DNA of 64,000 bases from Pseudomonas uvaldensis (GCF_021271205.1 NZ_JAIWKS010000004.1:1-64000), one strand, 5' to 3'; shown: positions 1-7,984, numbered from the stretch's first letter. Translations and numbers: made by a program. Notes: a model not told the origin generated them from the sequence alone.

Positions 1-1567
1 GGCCGTCGCGAAAGTGCAGGAAAGGTGCGTTCTCGCCGGGCTGGGCGATGATCAGTTCGTCCGGCTCACCGCCCAGGTAGATCGCGGCGCGGGCCAGGCT
101 GTTGTGGATCGTCGGGCGCTGGACGCCGGGCAGCGGAAAGGGTGTGCGCCGGTTTTCCTGGTCGATCCAGATGACCTGCCCGTCCTCAAGCTCCAGGCGA
201 TGGGCCAGGGCATGGCTCCAACCGCGCCCCAGGCCCACGTCCAGCTCCACTGCACTGGTGCGGTACAAGCGGGTGAAGACAAACGGCAGCCGACCATCGA
301 GGGTACCGTCCTCCAGGGTCAGCAGCTCCTCGCCGGTGACCATGGACACCGGGCAGCCGTCGGTGCGGGTCAGGGCCGCGCTGTCGGCACTGTCGCCGTT
401 GGGGTTCTTCGATTGGGCTGGGGCGTCGTCGTGGGGTTCGTCTTTTTTCAAGGTGGTATTGCGTTTGGCGTCCCAGCGCAGTTGCATCCGGCCTTTCTTC
501 ACGCCGGCCACGATCCCCCGCGCGGCCACGGTTTTGTAGCGGTCGACGTAGCCCATGAAACCGTTGATCACGGTGAAGATCGAGTCGATGAAGCGCTGCA
601 CGGTATTCATCAAACCCGCACCATGCTTGGCCAGCCGCATCGACAGATAAGCGATACCGGCGCCCGCTCCGGCGAAGGTCAGGACCAAACCGATCAGCAG
701 GTCGAGCAACAGCTGCACCACCACCGTCGACAGGGCTTCGGCGGTTTCGCCCGCAAGTTCACTGGGCGGCAGCATCTCCAGCCAGAGGCTGGCGGTGCGC
801 ATCAGCAGGCACAGCGCCGCTTCGTCACTGACCAGCAGTTGCAGCCTGGCCATCATTTGCGGCGCATCCCGCGCCACCTTTACCAACTGGCCGGCACTCT
901 CACCCAATCGATCTGCAAACTCGCCGGGATCCTTGAGGATGTCCGAGAGCAAGCCGATGCTGTCCCACACCCCTTCGATGGCCGCCCAACTGCCGGCCAG
1001 CAACCCATTGCCCACCGCGGCCGCCGAAGTCGCCAGGGATTGCTGCGCCCATTGCGGCTTGAACCCCTGCCACTCGCCGCGCAACCACGCCGTCAGCTCA
1101 CCGGTCAGGCCCTCGTAGGAAGAAAACAGATCCGCGATCTGCTCGGGCGCCACCTCGCCCTGGACATGCACCCGATAGAACCGGCCCGCCTCCCCCTTGA
1201 AGGTCCCCAGGCCCTGGGCATCCAGTGTTACAGGCGTGACCTTGCCGTCGTCCACCGCCACCACATCCACCACGATGTAGCCCAACGGGATCTCGTATAC
1301 CGATTCGAATTTGCTCTCGAGGGTCATCACCCCACCCAGGGGGCATTGGACGACCGTGGAAAGAAAGTCATCATCGCCAGTACTGACGACGGTGGTGCTG
1401 TCACCGAAGCGAATCACCCGCTCCATGCCCAGCAGCGAAGGCAGGTCGGCGGCCTGGCTGGCCCGGTCCGCGGCCCGGCTGTACCAGCGCTCGAGCTGTT
1501 CGCGGTAGACGGACAGTGTGTCCTTGAAACTGTCGAGCTCCTGCTCGATGCGGCTGACCTGATCCAT
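1..1567 (-). CDS. Rhs-family polymorphic toxin, N-terminal part (partial)
   Basis: The gene runs off the left edge, so only the first 522 residues are visible. The protein starts MDQVSRIEQELDSFKDTL with a short predicted coiled coil. A ~300-residue region specific to this type follows, with hydrophobic helices around residues 255-330 (AEALSTVVVQLLLDLLIGLV and onward). A charged linker then leads to the DUF6531-type Rhs start, with DGCPVSMVTGEELL, a long acidic beta segment, RLYRTSAVELDVGLGRGWSH and RRTPFPLPG. Rhs proteins form a beta-cocoon of YD repeats that encloses a C-terminal toxin, often delivered by type VI secretion. The YD repeats, toxin tip and immunity gene all lie outside the window, so the effector type cannot be told. 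The ATG at 1567 is chosen because an in-frame stop lies a few codons upstream; its ribosome site is weak. Family assignment is firm, role inferred. Confidence 0.85.
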   Translation of the reverse strand, partial: MDQVSRIEQELDSFKDTLSVYREQLERWYSRAADRASQAADLPSLLGMERVIRFGDSTTVVSTGDDDFLSTVVQCPLGGVMTLESKFESVYEIPLGYIVVDVVAVDDGKVTPVTLDAQGLGTFKGEAGRFYRVHVQGEVAPEQIADLFSSYEGLTGELTAWLRGEWQGFKPQWAQQSLATSAAAVGNGLLAGSWAAIEGVWDSIGLLSDILKDPGEFADRLGESAGQLVKVARDAPQMMARLQLLVSDEAALCLLMRTASLWLEMLPPSELAGETAEALSTVVVQLLLDLLIGLVLTFAGAGAGIAYLSMRLAKHGAGLMNTVQRFIDSIFTVINGFMGYVDRYKTVAARGIVAGVKKGRMQLRWDAKRNTTLKKDEPHDDAPAQSKNPNGDSADSAALTRTDGCPVSMVTGEELLTLEDGTLDGRLPFVFTRLYRTSAVELDVGLGRGWSHALAHRLELEDGQVIWIDQENRRTPFPLPGVQRPTIHNSLARAAIYLGGEPDELIIAQPGENAPFLHFRDG

Positions 1568-1785
1568 CAGGATCTGGCTCGATCAAGGATGCACAGGAAA
1601 AACCGGTCGAACATGGGCAAAAGTCTCGCAACACTCAGGAAGGACGAGACTTTGCCGGGGGTGGCTGGGGAAGTAAGTCAGGGAAAGAAGCGATGGATGT
1701 AGGGCAATTCTTTAAATGGCCCCAGAAGGAGCAAACGAGCAGCCGACCGGGGGAAAAACAGCTTCAATCCGACCTGTGGTTAGAC

Positions 1786-2187
1786 CTAGAGGTCATGGCC
1801 TTCAAGGTGCTTGAGCTTGTCCTCGGCCAACGGATGTCCGGCTTTTGCCGCCAGGGCCCACCAGCGTGCCGCTTCGACCGGGTCCGGTGCCTTGCCGACG
1901 GCCCCGGTCATGCTGAGCACGCCGACTTGATAGGCCGCCTTGCCATCACCCGCCAATGCAGCCAGTCGCAACAGGCGAACGCCTTCCGCTCGAGCGCCCA
2001 GCCCTTGGCCACGAAACGTGAGGATATGACCATAGAAACTTTGAGCACCGACATCACCCAGGTTGGCCATGCGGGAGAACTGTCCCTCGAGCCAGGCCCA
2101 GCCACGTGGCTGCCGAACGAACCATGGCCAATGAAACAGTCGACGCGCCAGCCAGTAGCCGGCTCGCGCCTTGATCCGCCAGAACAT
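1786..2187 (-). CDS. Sel1-repeat protein
   Basis: This 133-residue protein has a basic, aromatic N-terminus (MFWRIKARAGYWLARRLFHW) followed by two to three Sel1-type helical repeats. Examples are ARAEGVRLLRLAALAGDGKA and DPVEAARWWALAAKAGHPLA, which match the Sel1 pattern of A-x2-W/L-x-xxAA-xxGxxxA. Sel1 repeats are protein-interaction solenoids. There is no clear cleavable signal peptide, although the N-terminus could anchor the protein to a membrane. The ATG follows directly on the stop codon of the upstream gene, so the two are almost certainly co-translated. The rhs gene starts about 220 bases downstream on the same strand. Function unknown; scaffold or adaptor is only a family-level guess. 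Confidence 0.8.
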   Translation of the reverse strand: MFWRIKARAGYWLARRLFHWPWFVRQPRGWAWLEGQFSRMANLGDVGAQSFYGHILTFRGQGLGARAEGVRLLRLAALAGDGKAAYQVGVLSMTGAVGKAPDPVEAARWWALAAKAGHPLAEDKLKHLEGHDL

Positions 2188-2559
2188 TCAGGCCTCCGCC
2201 GACTCGGGGTATTCGTACTCGAACACGCGGACGACCTCGGAAGCATGCCATGAGGCAGCGGCCACACCATCGGAAGGCCCCGAAAAGCGTCCAAGGCGCT
2301 CGACACATTCAAAAAAACCGGTGCGCGGCAATCGGCTGGCGCCCTGGCTGATCACCAGCGAACTGCGCAGCGGCTGTTCGGCCCGGGCGTCCAGCGCAGC
2401 CAGATGCTCAAGTGCCGCGGTCAGTGTCTGCATGGCCGGGCTGGGCAACTGCAAGCGCTCCAGCAAGGCCCGATACGTCAATAAATGGCGCTGGCGGCGC
2501 GCCTGGTCCAGCTCACCCAACAACCCATCCCAATGCTGCCGACTGATACGTACACTCAC
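2188..2559 (-). CDS. conserved hypothetical protein, HTH-coupled
   Basis: This is a 123-residue soluble protein with no domain I recognise. It is largely helical in the first 80 residues (LLGELDQARRQRHLLTYRAL, AALEHLAALDARAEQPLRSS) and ends in an acidic tail. It begins with GTG at 2559, and that GTGA overlaps the stop of the upstream HTH gene, so translation is coupled. Its own stop touches the ATG of the Sel1 gene. The tight three-gene arrangement suggests a shared role, possibly regulatory, but nothing in the sequence shows an enzymatic motif. Confidence 0.8.
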   Translation of the reverse strand: MSVRISRQHWDGLLGELDQARRQRHLLTYRALLERLQLPSPAMQTLTAALEHLAALDARAEQPLRSSLVISQGASRLPRTGFFECVERLGRFSGPSDGVAAASWHASEVVRVFEYEYPESAEA

Positions 2560-2897
2560 GATTCATCCCTCCACCCCGGCACCGTCAGTTCCCAGGCCAG
2601 ACTGCGCCGAATCGCGGCATCGGGCTGTCGCTCGCCGCTTTCGATCAAGGCCAGATAAGACGGGCTGATGCCTACCGTGCGGGCCAACGCCTCGATGGCG
2701 ATGCCCTTCCCTTCGCGCAAACTGCGTAATTGATCCAGACCAGGAAGAACCTGGCCGGGTGCCGCCGCATGACGGACTGTTGCTTCGTGCGGCGGAGCTT
2801 GATGGATGCCTGCGGCTTTCAACAACGACTGGTACTGATCCCACGGTAAAACCGCGTATTCGGGCTCTCCGTCGCGTGTAATTATTTGGATATCCAT
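2556..2897 (-). CDS. XRE-type HTH regulator with Phd-like N-terminus
   Basis: This 113-residue protein has two parts. The N-terminal ~40 residues (MDIQIITRDGEPEYAVLPWD then QYQSLL) resemble the short beta-alpha module found in antitoxin-like proteins. The C-terminal ~60 residues are a Cro/CI-type helix-turn-helix (LRSLREGKGIAIEALARTVG, then ISPSYLALIESGERQPDA). I chose the ATG at 2897 because this module normally starts there; an in-frame start eight codons earlier is possible. It is first of three overlapping genes and is likely autoregulatory, as is common for such proteins. No toxin-like RelE or HipA partner is next to it, so a toxin-antitoxin role is not supported. Confidence 0.8.
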   Translation of the reverse strand: MDIQIITRDGEPEYAVLPWDQYQSLLKAAGIHQAPPHEATVRHAAAPGQVLPGLDQLRSLREGKGIAIEALARTVGISPSYLALIESGERQPDAAIRRSLAWELTVPGWRDES

Positions 2898-3011
2898 GAC
2901 TACCCCGTAGGACAACGACACTTAACTAGCCAGCCTTTTTCCTAGGAAGTGTAATCCTAAATGACGGCTAAGGTCGCGGGGCAATGAATCCCTGAGGGAA
3001 ACGGGACGGGA

Positions 3012-3467
3012 TCAGGACTTTTTCTGACCTTCGAGCTGGAGCTGTTCCGGCGTGTCGGGCAGCCTCTCGACTCGCACGAGCTTCTCGGGTGATTGTCGGT
3101 CACGCCAGGCACGGAAGGCGCTGAGCTCATCGTCGAGGGTCTTCATGATCCAGGCCAGCACGGCGATATCGTCGATCATGCCAAACATCGGCAACAGGTC
3201 TGGAATCGCGTCCAGTGGACTGAGGAAATACATCAGACCCGCCACGATGGAAAGCAGGGATTTTGCGCTGACAGCCCGATAGTCGCCCCGCCAATACGCC
3301 AGACACAGGGCCTGGAGCAAACGCAGATCTTCCTTGAGCCTGCCCAACCGACTACCCTCCCGCGCGCCCTTGCTGGCGACTGCAAACAACAGCGTCGGTA
3401 GCCGACCTCGGGCCAGCAACCGCCCCGCCAGAGGCAGAAATCGAGCAAAATTCCACGGTGCCTTCAT
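3012..3467 (-). CDS. DUF1232 (YkvA-like) membrane protein
   Basis: A 151-residue protein. The centre carries the DUF1232 signature: a hydrophobic stretch followed by YFLSPLDAIPDLLPMFGMID and DDIAVLAWIM. The first 50 residues are basic with a second hydrophobic stretch (ARFLPLAGRLLARGRLPTLL). The family is widespread and of unknown function, probably membrane associated. I chose the ATG at 3467, preceded by GGGAAGAAGAA. The nominal ORF is longer by 21 codons, but that extension runs over a DnaA-box-like inverted repeat and looks non-coding. The leader contains one copy of an element repeated near 21.9 kb. Confidence 0.85.
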   Translation of the reverse strand: MKAPWNFARFLPLAGRLLARGRLPTLLFAVASKGAREGSRLGRLKEDLRLLQALCLAYWRGDYRAVSAKSLLSIVAGLMYFLSPLDAIPDLLPMFGMIDDIAVLAWIMKTLDDELSAFRAWRDRQSPEKLVRVERLPDTPEQLQLEGQKKS

Positions 3468-3485
3468 TTCTTCTTCCCACTGAAA

Positions 3486-3618
3486 TGTTATCCACACAAA
3501 TTGTGGATAACCTTGTGAACAGAGCTGCATTTCACCGCTAGAGCCCCCGTTTCACAAGGCCCCGGCTCAGATCGGGCGTTTTTTACTCACATAAAAAAAC
3601 CCAATATTTCATTGACTT
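3486..3618. repeat. DnaA-box/AT-rich intergenic element, copy A
   Basis: An inverted pair of perfect 9-mers, TTATCCACA (3488-3496) and TGTGGATAA (3502-3510), lies just upstream of the DUF1232 start. About 70 bases further on comes a T6-spacer-A7 tract ending in CATTGACTT (3578-3618). The same layout, with nearly the same length from TGTGGATAA to CATTGACTT (117 against 118 bases), occurs at 21921-22052. TTATCCACA is the consensus DnaA-binding box. The role of the whole element is unknown. Confidence 0.6.
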
Positions 3619-3714
3619 GACGGGCTGGCTGGGTCTAGAGCAGCGCCCGTATTGCCTATGACTGCCGCCCGCGGTGTGCGTTCGGTTTTTTGCTGTTTTC
3701 CAAGGCCCGGATGC

Positions 3715-3744
3715 GACAACGCCCCGCATAAGCGAGGCGTTGTC
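3715..3744 (-). terminator. hairpin downstream of the FKBP gene
   Basis: A 13-bp stem with one G-T pair on the RNA (GACAACGCCTCGC / GCGGGGCGTTGTC) and a four-base loop lies 16 bases beyond the FKBP stop codon. There is no U-tract after the stem on the minus strand, so it may act as an RNA 3'-stabilising hairpin instead of a classic intrinsic terminator. Confidence 0.5.
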
Positions 3745-3760
3745 GTTATAGCAGACGCGA

Positions 3761-4474
3761 TTACTTGGCTGCGTCTTCTTTTGTCGGGTCCTTGATTGCC
3801 AGCAGTTCCAGGTCGAACACCAGGACCGAATTGGCAGGGATGGCAGGGCTCGGGCTCTGGGCGCCGTAGGCCAGGTCGCTCGGGATGTACAGCTTGTACT
3901 TCTCGCCGACGTGCATCAGTTGCAAGCCTTCGACCCAACCCGGGATCACACCGCTGACCGGCAGGTCGATCGGGCTGCCACGCTCTACGGAGCTGTCGAA
4001 CACCTTGCCGTCGATCAGTTTGCCGGTGTAGTGAACTGTCACCACGTCGGTCGGCTTGGGCTGTGGGCCGTCGGCCTTCTTGACCACTTCGTACTGCAGA
4101 CCGGAAGTGGTGGTGGTGACACCCGACTTCTTGCCGTTTTCTTCGAGGAATTTCTTGCCAGCGGCCGCCGACTCTTCACTCATCTTGGCCATGCGCTCTT
4201 CGGCACGCTTCTGCAGCGCGGCGAAGGCTTCGACCAGCTCTTCGTCTTTCAGCTTCTGTTCTTTCTTGCCGACGGCATCTTCGATGCCCTGGGCTACAGC
4301 TTTGGAGTCCAGGTCATCCATACCTTCCTGAGCCAGGCTTTTGCCCATGTTCAGGCCGATACCGTAGGAAGCTTTCTGCGCCGGGGTTTTCAGCTCAACG
4401 CTGGTCTGCGAGTCGCAACCTGCGAGTACCAGGCCAACCAGGGCAACCGCCGCCGCCAACCGATGCTGTTTCAT
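3761..4474 (-). CDS. fklB: FKBP-type peptidyl-prolyl isomerase, lipoprotein
   Basis: This 237-residue protein is a Mip/FkpA-type prolyl isomerase that assists folding in the periplasm or at the outer membrane. A signal peptide ends in a lipobox with Cys20 (LVLAGC). The N-terminal dimerisation domain spans about 27-120 (TPAQKASYGIGLNMGKSLAQ, then a long charged helix). The FKBP domain follows at about 125-230, with VTVHYTGKLIDGKVFDSS, GVIPGWVEGLQLMHVGEKYK, IPSDLAYGAQ and the closing VLVFDLELLAI. The length is typical of the family. It is a single-gene unit with a hairpin downstream. The symbol follows common Pseudomonas usage; fkpA or mip would be equally defensible. Confidence 0.92.
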   Translation of the reverse strand: MKQHRLAAAVALVGLVLAGCDSQTSVELKTPAQKASYGIGLNMGKSLAQEGMDDLDSKAVAQGIEDAVGKKEQKLKDEELVEAFAALQKRAEERMAKMSEESAAAGKKFLEENGKKSGVTTTTSGLQYEVVKKADGPQPKPTDVVTVHYTGKLIDGKVFDSSVERGSPIDLPVSGVIPGWVEGLQLMHVGEKYKLYIPSDLAYGAQSPSPAIPANSVLVFDLELLAIKDPTKEDAAK

Positions 4475-4743
4475 GCTATTTCCTTGTTCATGCGCCTAAA
4501 GGGCAATCGAATAAAGCCGCGAGCTTATCAGGCGGCCACGACCAATGGCTACCGGCATGTGAGCCACAAACCCGTGATAAGTTCAGGTCTGAAAACGCAA
4601 TTTAATCCTGGGCGGATTAAGGCTCTGTTATTCGGGACAGATGAAGACAAATTGCCGCGCCCCGCAATCCCACGATAATGGCCACTTGCCGGCCACGCAG
4701 CTCTGAGGCATAAGGGCTTATCAAAAAAAACAAGGACGTTACC

Positions 4744-6549
4744 GTGCGCCTTCTCTCCCGCATTCTATTGTTGATCCTGGTGCTGCTTTTTGTCGCAGTG
4801 GCCGTAGTGCTCTACTACGTTGCCAACCCCCGTCTTCCCTTCTACACGCCGGTGGAACAGGTCCACTACCTGGATCAATGGAGCGCCGCCGAGCGCCAGA
4901 CGTATTACTTCACGCCCCAAGGCACCCAGGTCAAAGGCCTGCGCTACGACTGGTTCACCGCCCTGGAACTGCCATTTTCGCAGCAGCGCTTCGCCTCGCC
5001 CGAATACCTGGCGCGCTTCGGTTTTCTGGTCGATCCGGCGCAAAAGGCCACGCCGCAGAATCCCGGCAACCTGCCGGTGGGCTTCACCCGCCACCAGAAC
5101 CCCGGCAGCACCGAGCAGTTTCTGGATATCACCTGCGCCGCGTGTCATACCGGTGAATTGCACTTCAAGGGTCAGGCGATACGGATCGACGGCGGCTCGG
5201 CCCAGCACGTGCTGCCCTCCAGTGTTCCGACATTGCGCGGTGGCAGTTTCGGACAGGCTCTGGTCGCCAGTCTGGCGTCGACCTACTACAACCCTTGGAA
5301 ATTCGAACGCTTCGCCCGCAAGGTATTGGGTGCGGAGTATGACGCCCGCAAAGACGACCTGCGCGAGGCCTTCAAGGACTCCCTGGACACTTTCGTGCGC
5401 ACGGCATGGAACGACACCCACCGTGGCCTCTACCCCACCGAAGAAGGTCCCGGCCGAACCGACGCCTTCGGTCGTATCGCCAACGCCAGCTTCGGCGATG
5501 CCATTTCGGCCAAGAACTACCGGGTCGCGGACGCGCCGGTGGATTATCCGCAACTGTGGGATATATGGACGTTCGACTGGGTCCAGTGGAACGGTTCGGC
5601 CCAGCAGCCGATGGCACGCAACGTCGGCGAAGCGCTGGGGGTAGGCGCCACGCTGAATTTCTTCGACGCCCAGGGCAAGCCATTGCAGGGCGACGCGCGA
5701 TACCCTTCCAGCGTGCGCGTGCGCGACTTGCACACCATTGAAGAAACCCTGCAATTGCTCAAGCCACCGGTCTGGCCCGAAGCCGTCCTCGGCCCGATCG
5801 ATAAGCCCCTGGCGGCCAAAGGCCGGGCACTGTTCGCCGAAAACTGTGCCGGTTGCCATGTGCCCAAAGTGATACAGGGACCCGACAGACCGGTCCAGCA
5901 ACTGCACATGCTTGCCGTTAAGGTGATCGGCACCGACCCGGGGACCGCCAACAACATCGCCGACCACCGTTTCGACCTGACCAGTCTGCAATGGGACCCG
6001 GCCGAACTGGCGAAACTGGAAGTGGAACTGCACCCGACCCCGACCCAACCCTTGGACATGAGCCAGATCTCGGTCGCCAAAGGCCTGGCTTATGTCACCG
6101 CGTTCGTCGAAAACCGGGCGTACCGTGACGCAGGCGTTACGCCCGAGGAACGTCCGGCGCTGGATGGCTTCGGCCTGCCCATCGGCGTGCGCGAACTGCG
6201 CGCCTACAAGGCCCGCCCGCTGGAGGGCGTCTGGGCCACGCCGCCGTTCCTGCATAACGGCTCGGTGCCGACGATCTACCAATTGCTTTCGCCTCAGGCC
6301 GAGCGGGAAACAACCTTCTATAAAGGCAGCTTCGAATACGATCCACGACACCTGGGCTATCGCACCGAGGCCTTTACCAATGGTTTTGTCTTCGACACCC
6401 GGATCACCGGCAACCACAACAGCGGCCATGAATTCCGCTCGGGTGAGCGAGGCAACGGCGTAATTGGCCGTCTGCTGCAACCGCAGGAGCGCTGGGCGCT
6501 GCTGGAATACCTCAAGGTGCTCGGCGGGCCGTTGGAGTCGCAACTGTGA
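4744..6549 (+). CDS. membrane-anchored diheme cytochrome c (RoxA/peroxidase-like)
   Basis: A 601-residue protein with a single N-terminal membrane helix (residues 5-26) and two heme c attachment sites, C131-A-A-C-H135 and C368-A-G-C-H372. After the second heme comes a conserved PPFLHNGSVPTIYQLLS segment (P500 onward), typical of the diheme peroxidase / RoxA branch. Members reduce peroxides or oxygenate organic substrates such as rubber; the substrate here is unknown. The start is GTG at 4744 behind AAGGA (4732-4736). It lies 31 bases ahead of a catalase-like gene on the same strand, so the two probably form a membrane-tethered periplasmic oxidation pair. The catalytic ligand set was not modelled, so peroxidase against oxygenase is open. 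Confidence 0.85.
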   Translation: MRLLSRILLLILVLLFVAVAVVLYYVANPRLPFYTPVEQVHYLDQWSAAERQTYYFTPQGTQVKGLRYDWFTALELPFSQQRFASPEYLARFGFLVDPAQKATPQNPGNLPVGFTRHQNPGSTEQFLDITCAACHTGELHFKGQAIRIDGGSAQHVLPSSVPTLRGGSFGQALVASLASTYYNPWKFERFARKVLGAEYDARKDDLREAFKDSLDTFVRTAWNDTHRGLYPTEEGPGRTDAFGRIANASFGDAISAKNYRVADAPVDYPQLWDIWTFDWVQWNGSAQQPMARNVGEALGVGATLNFFDAQGKPLQGDARYPSSVRVRDLHTIEETLQLLKPPVWPEAVLGPIDKPLAAKGRALFAENCAGCHVPKVIQGPDRPVQQLHMLAVKVIGTDPGTANNIADHRFDLTSLQWDPAELAKLEVELHPTPTQPLDMSQISVAKGLAYVTAFVENRAYRDAGVTPEERPALDGFGLPIGVRELRAYKARPLEGVWATPPFLHNGSVPTIYQLLSPQAERETTFYKGSFEYDPRHLGYRTEAFTNGFVFDTRITGNHNSGHEFRSGERGNGVIGRLLQPQERWALLEYLKVLGGPLESQL

Positions 6550-6580
6550 TGATGAACGTTTCAGGTAAAAGGATCGCCCC

Positions 6581-7717
6581 ATGCTGATCACACTCTGGCT
6601 GCGCCTCGGCGCCTTTCTGGGCAAGACGCTCTTGTGGCTGGTGGGCATCGGCCTGCTCGGCTGGGCGCTGGCCACGGCCTGGTTCGCCTGGCAGCACCGT
6701 GGTCCGGTCCCGGACAAGGAGCAGATCCCGCCCGGTGAAAGTGCCATGACGCAGGACATCATCCAGACCGCCATTCGCATCGTCGATCAGCATCGCGAAG
6801 GCACTCGCTATCTGCGCGACGCCCATGCCAAGGCCCACGGCTGCGTAATGGCCGAAGTCCAGGTGCCGGACAACCTGCCGGCACCGTTGCGCCAGGGTGT
6901 GTTCGCCGAACCGGGAAAGGTCTGGCAGGCAACGATGCGCCTGTCCAACGGCAACGCCTACCCTCAGTTCGACAGCCTGCGGGATGCGCGAGGAATGGCC
7001 ATCAAGCTGTTGAACGTGCCGGGTAAACAACTGCTGGCAGAACGGCAGTCTCAGGGCGAACAGGATTTCGTGATGTTCAATCACCCGAACTTCTTCGTCA
7101 GTGACGTCGCCGAGTATCGTCAGAACGTCGCCGCCCAGGCCGATGGGAAAAAGGCGATGGCATTCTTTCCGAGCCTGGATCCGCGCAGCTGGCAGATCCG
7201 CCATCTGTTCATCGCTTTGGCGACCCTCTCGCCGCCGCCGGCCAGCCCGACCCAGACCACGTATTTTTCCGTATCGCCTTACAAGTTTGGTGAGGCCAAC
7301 GCCAAGTTTCGAGTCGCACCGGATCCGGACAGTTGCCCGAATTACACCTTGCCGCCGCAGAACCAGGACCTGCCCAACTTTTTGCGCAGCGCGTTGAACC
7401 AGCAGTTATCCACAGACCGGGTGCCGGCGTGTTTCGTCTTGCAGGTCCAACGCCAGGATCCGAGCCGCTACATGCCGATCGAAGACACCAGTATCGAATG
7501 GCAGGAGAGCGACGCACCGTTCGAAACGGTGGCGCGAATCAAGGTCCCCGCCCAGGACTTCGACACCCCCAAGCAGAACCTGGCCTGTGACAACCTGTCC
7601 TTCAACCCCTGGTTTGGCATCGAGGCTCACCGTCCCATTGGCGGCATCAACCGATTGCGCAAGGCGGTGTATGAGGCGGTCAGCGATTACCGTCACAGCC
7701 GTAATGCCGAGCAGTAA
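6581..7717 (+). CDS. SrpA-type catalase-like heme protein
   Basis: A 378-residue protein with an N-terminal membrane helix (about 10-35) followed by a minimal catalase fold. The distal-side region is AKAHGCVMAEVQV with His86. A substrate-channel segment ARGMAIKLLNVPG and then FVMFNHPNFFV follow. The proximal heme-binding end is NPWFGIEAHRPIGG and INRLRKAVYEAV (Arg-x-x-x-Tyr pattern). It is much shorter than a true catalase (480 or more residues), as is usual for the SrpA subfamily. The gene follows the diheme cytochrome by 31 bases and ends at a strong bidirectional terminator. Peroxidase activity is likely from the family; true catalase activity is doubtful. Confidence 0.85.
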   Translation: MLITLWLRLGAFLGKTLLWLVGIGLLGWALATAWFAWQHRGPVPDKEQIPPGESAMTQDIIQTAIRIVDQHREGTRYLRDAHAKAHGCVMAEVQVPDNLPAPLRQGVFAEPGKVWQATMRLSNGNAYPQFDSLRDARGMAIKLLNVPGKQLLAERQSQGEQDFVMFNHPNFFVSDVAEYRQNVAAQADGKKAMAFFPSLDPRSWQIRHLFIALATLSPPPASPTQTTYFSVSPYKFGEANAKFRVAPDPDSCPNYTLPPQNQDLPNFLRSALNQQLSTDRVPACFVLQVQRQDPSRYMPIEDTSIEWQESDAPFETVARIKVPAQDFDTPKQNLACDNLSFNPWFGIEAHRPIGGINRLRKAVYEAVSDYRHSRNAEQ

Positions 7718-7746
7718 TACGCCGGTATTTCCAGACACCTGACAGC

Positions 7747-7775
7747 AAAAAGCCCGCTCAATGAGCGGGCTTTTC
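7747..7775. terminator. bidirectional intrinsic terminator
   Basis: An AAAA-GCCCGCTCA / TGAGCGGGC-TTTT hairpin has A- and T-tracts on both sides. It ends the cytochrome/catalase operon on the plus strand and the downstream tRNA-Val/Asp unit on the minus strand. Confidence 0.85.
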
Positions 7776-7814
7776 GTAGGTGATCTGGCGTTCAGTGTTC
7801 CAGATGACCGAATA

Positions 7815-7891
7815 TGGCGCAGCGGACGGGACTCGAACCCGCGACCCCCGGCGTGACAGGCCGGTATTCTAACCGACTGAACTACCGCTGC
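7815..7891 (-). tRNA. tRNA-Asp (GTC), copy 2
   Basis: 77 bases including an encoded CCA. The acceptor stem GCAGCGG/CCGCTGC, the D-arm TAGTTCAGTCGGTTAGAAT, anticodon loop CTGTCAC (anticodon GTC) and T-arm GGTTCGAGTCC are all intact. It is identical to the copy at 8158-8234. Confidence 0.97.
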
Positions 7892-7908
7892 GCGAAACAT
7901 TGAAAGCG

Positions 7909-7984
7909 TGGTGGGTGATGACGGGATCGAACCGCCGACATTCTGCTTGTAAGGCAGACGCTCTCCCGGCTGAGCTAATCACCC
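7909..7984 (-). tRNA. tRNA-Val (TAC), copy 2
   Basis: 76 bases including CCA. The acceptor stem GGGTGAT/ATCACCC, anticodon loop CTTACAA (anticodon TAC) and T-loop GGTTCGATCCC match bacterial tRNA-Val. It lies 17 bases upstream of the tRNA-Asp on the same strand, so the two share a transcript. Confidence 0.97.

Noticed and set aside
14..1702. A long plus-strand open frame opposite the rhs gene
   Set aside because: It is a shadow of high-GC coding on the minus strand; the minus frame has clear Rhs motifs and the plus frame is rich in Gln/His/Arg, typical of antisense frames.
2188..2897. Toxin-antitoxin module
   Set aside because: The HTH protein resembles antitoxin-associated regulators, but the partner has no RelE, HipA, HigB or RES-like features and the order is not diagnostic.
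3488..3510. Chromosome origin (oriC) because of two DnaA boxes
   Set aside because: No dnaA, rpmH or gyrB nearby and only two boxes; too small for a Pseudomonas origin.
4765..6780. A 671-codon minus-strand frame under the diheme cytochrome gene
   Set aside because: The plus strand has both heme motifs and conserved cytochrome blocks; the antisense frame has no recognisable domain.
7406..7414. TTATCCACA DnaA-box-like site
   Set aside because: It lies inside the catalase-like coding sequence, is a single box, and has no AT-rich partner tract, so it is not a third copy of the element.
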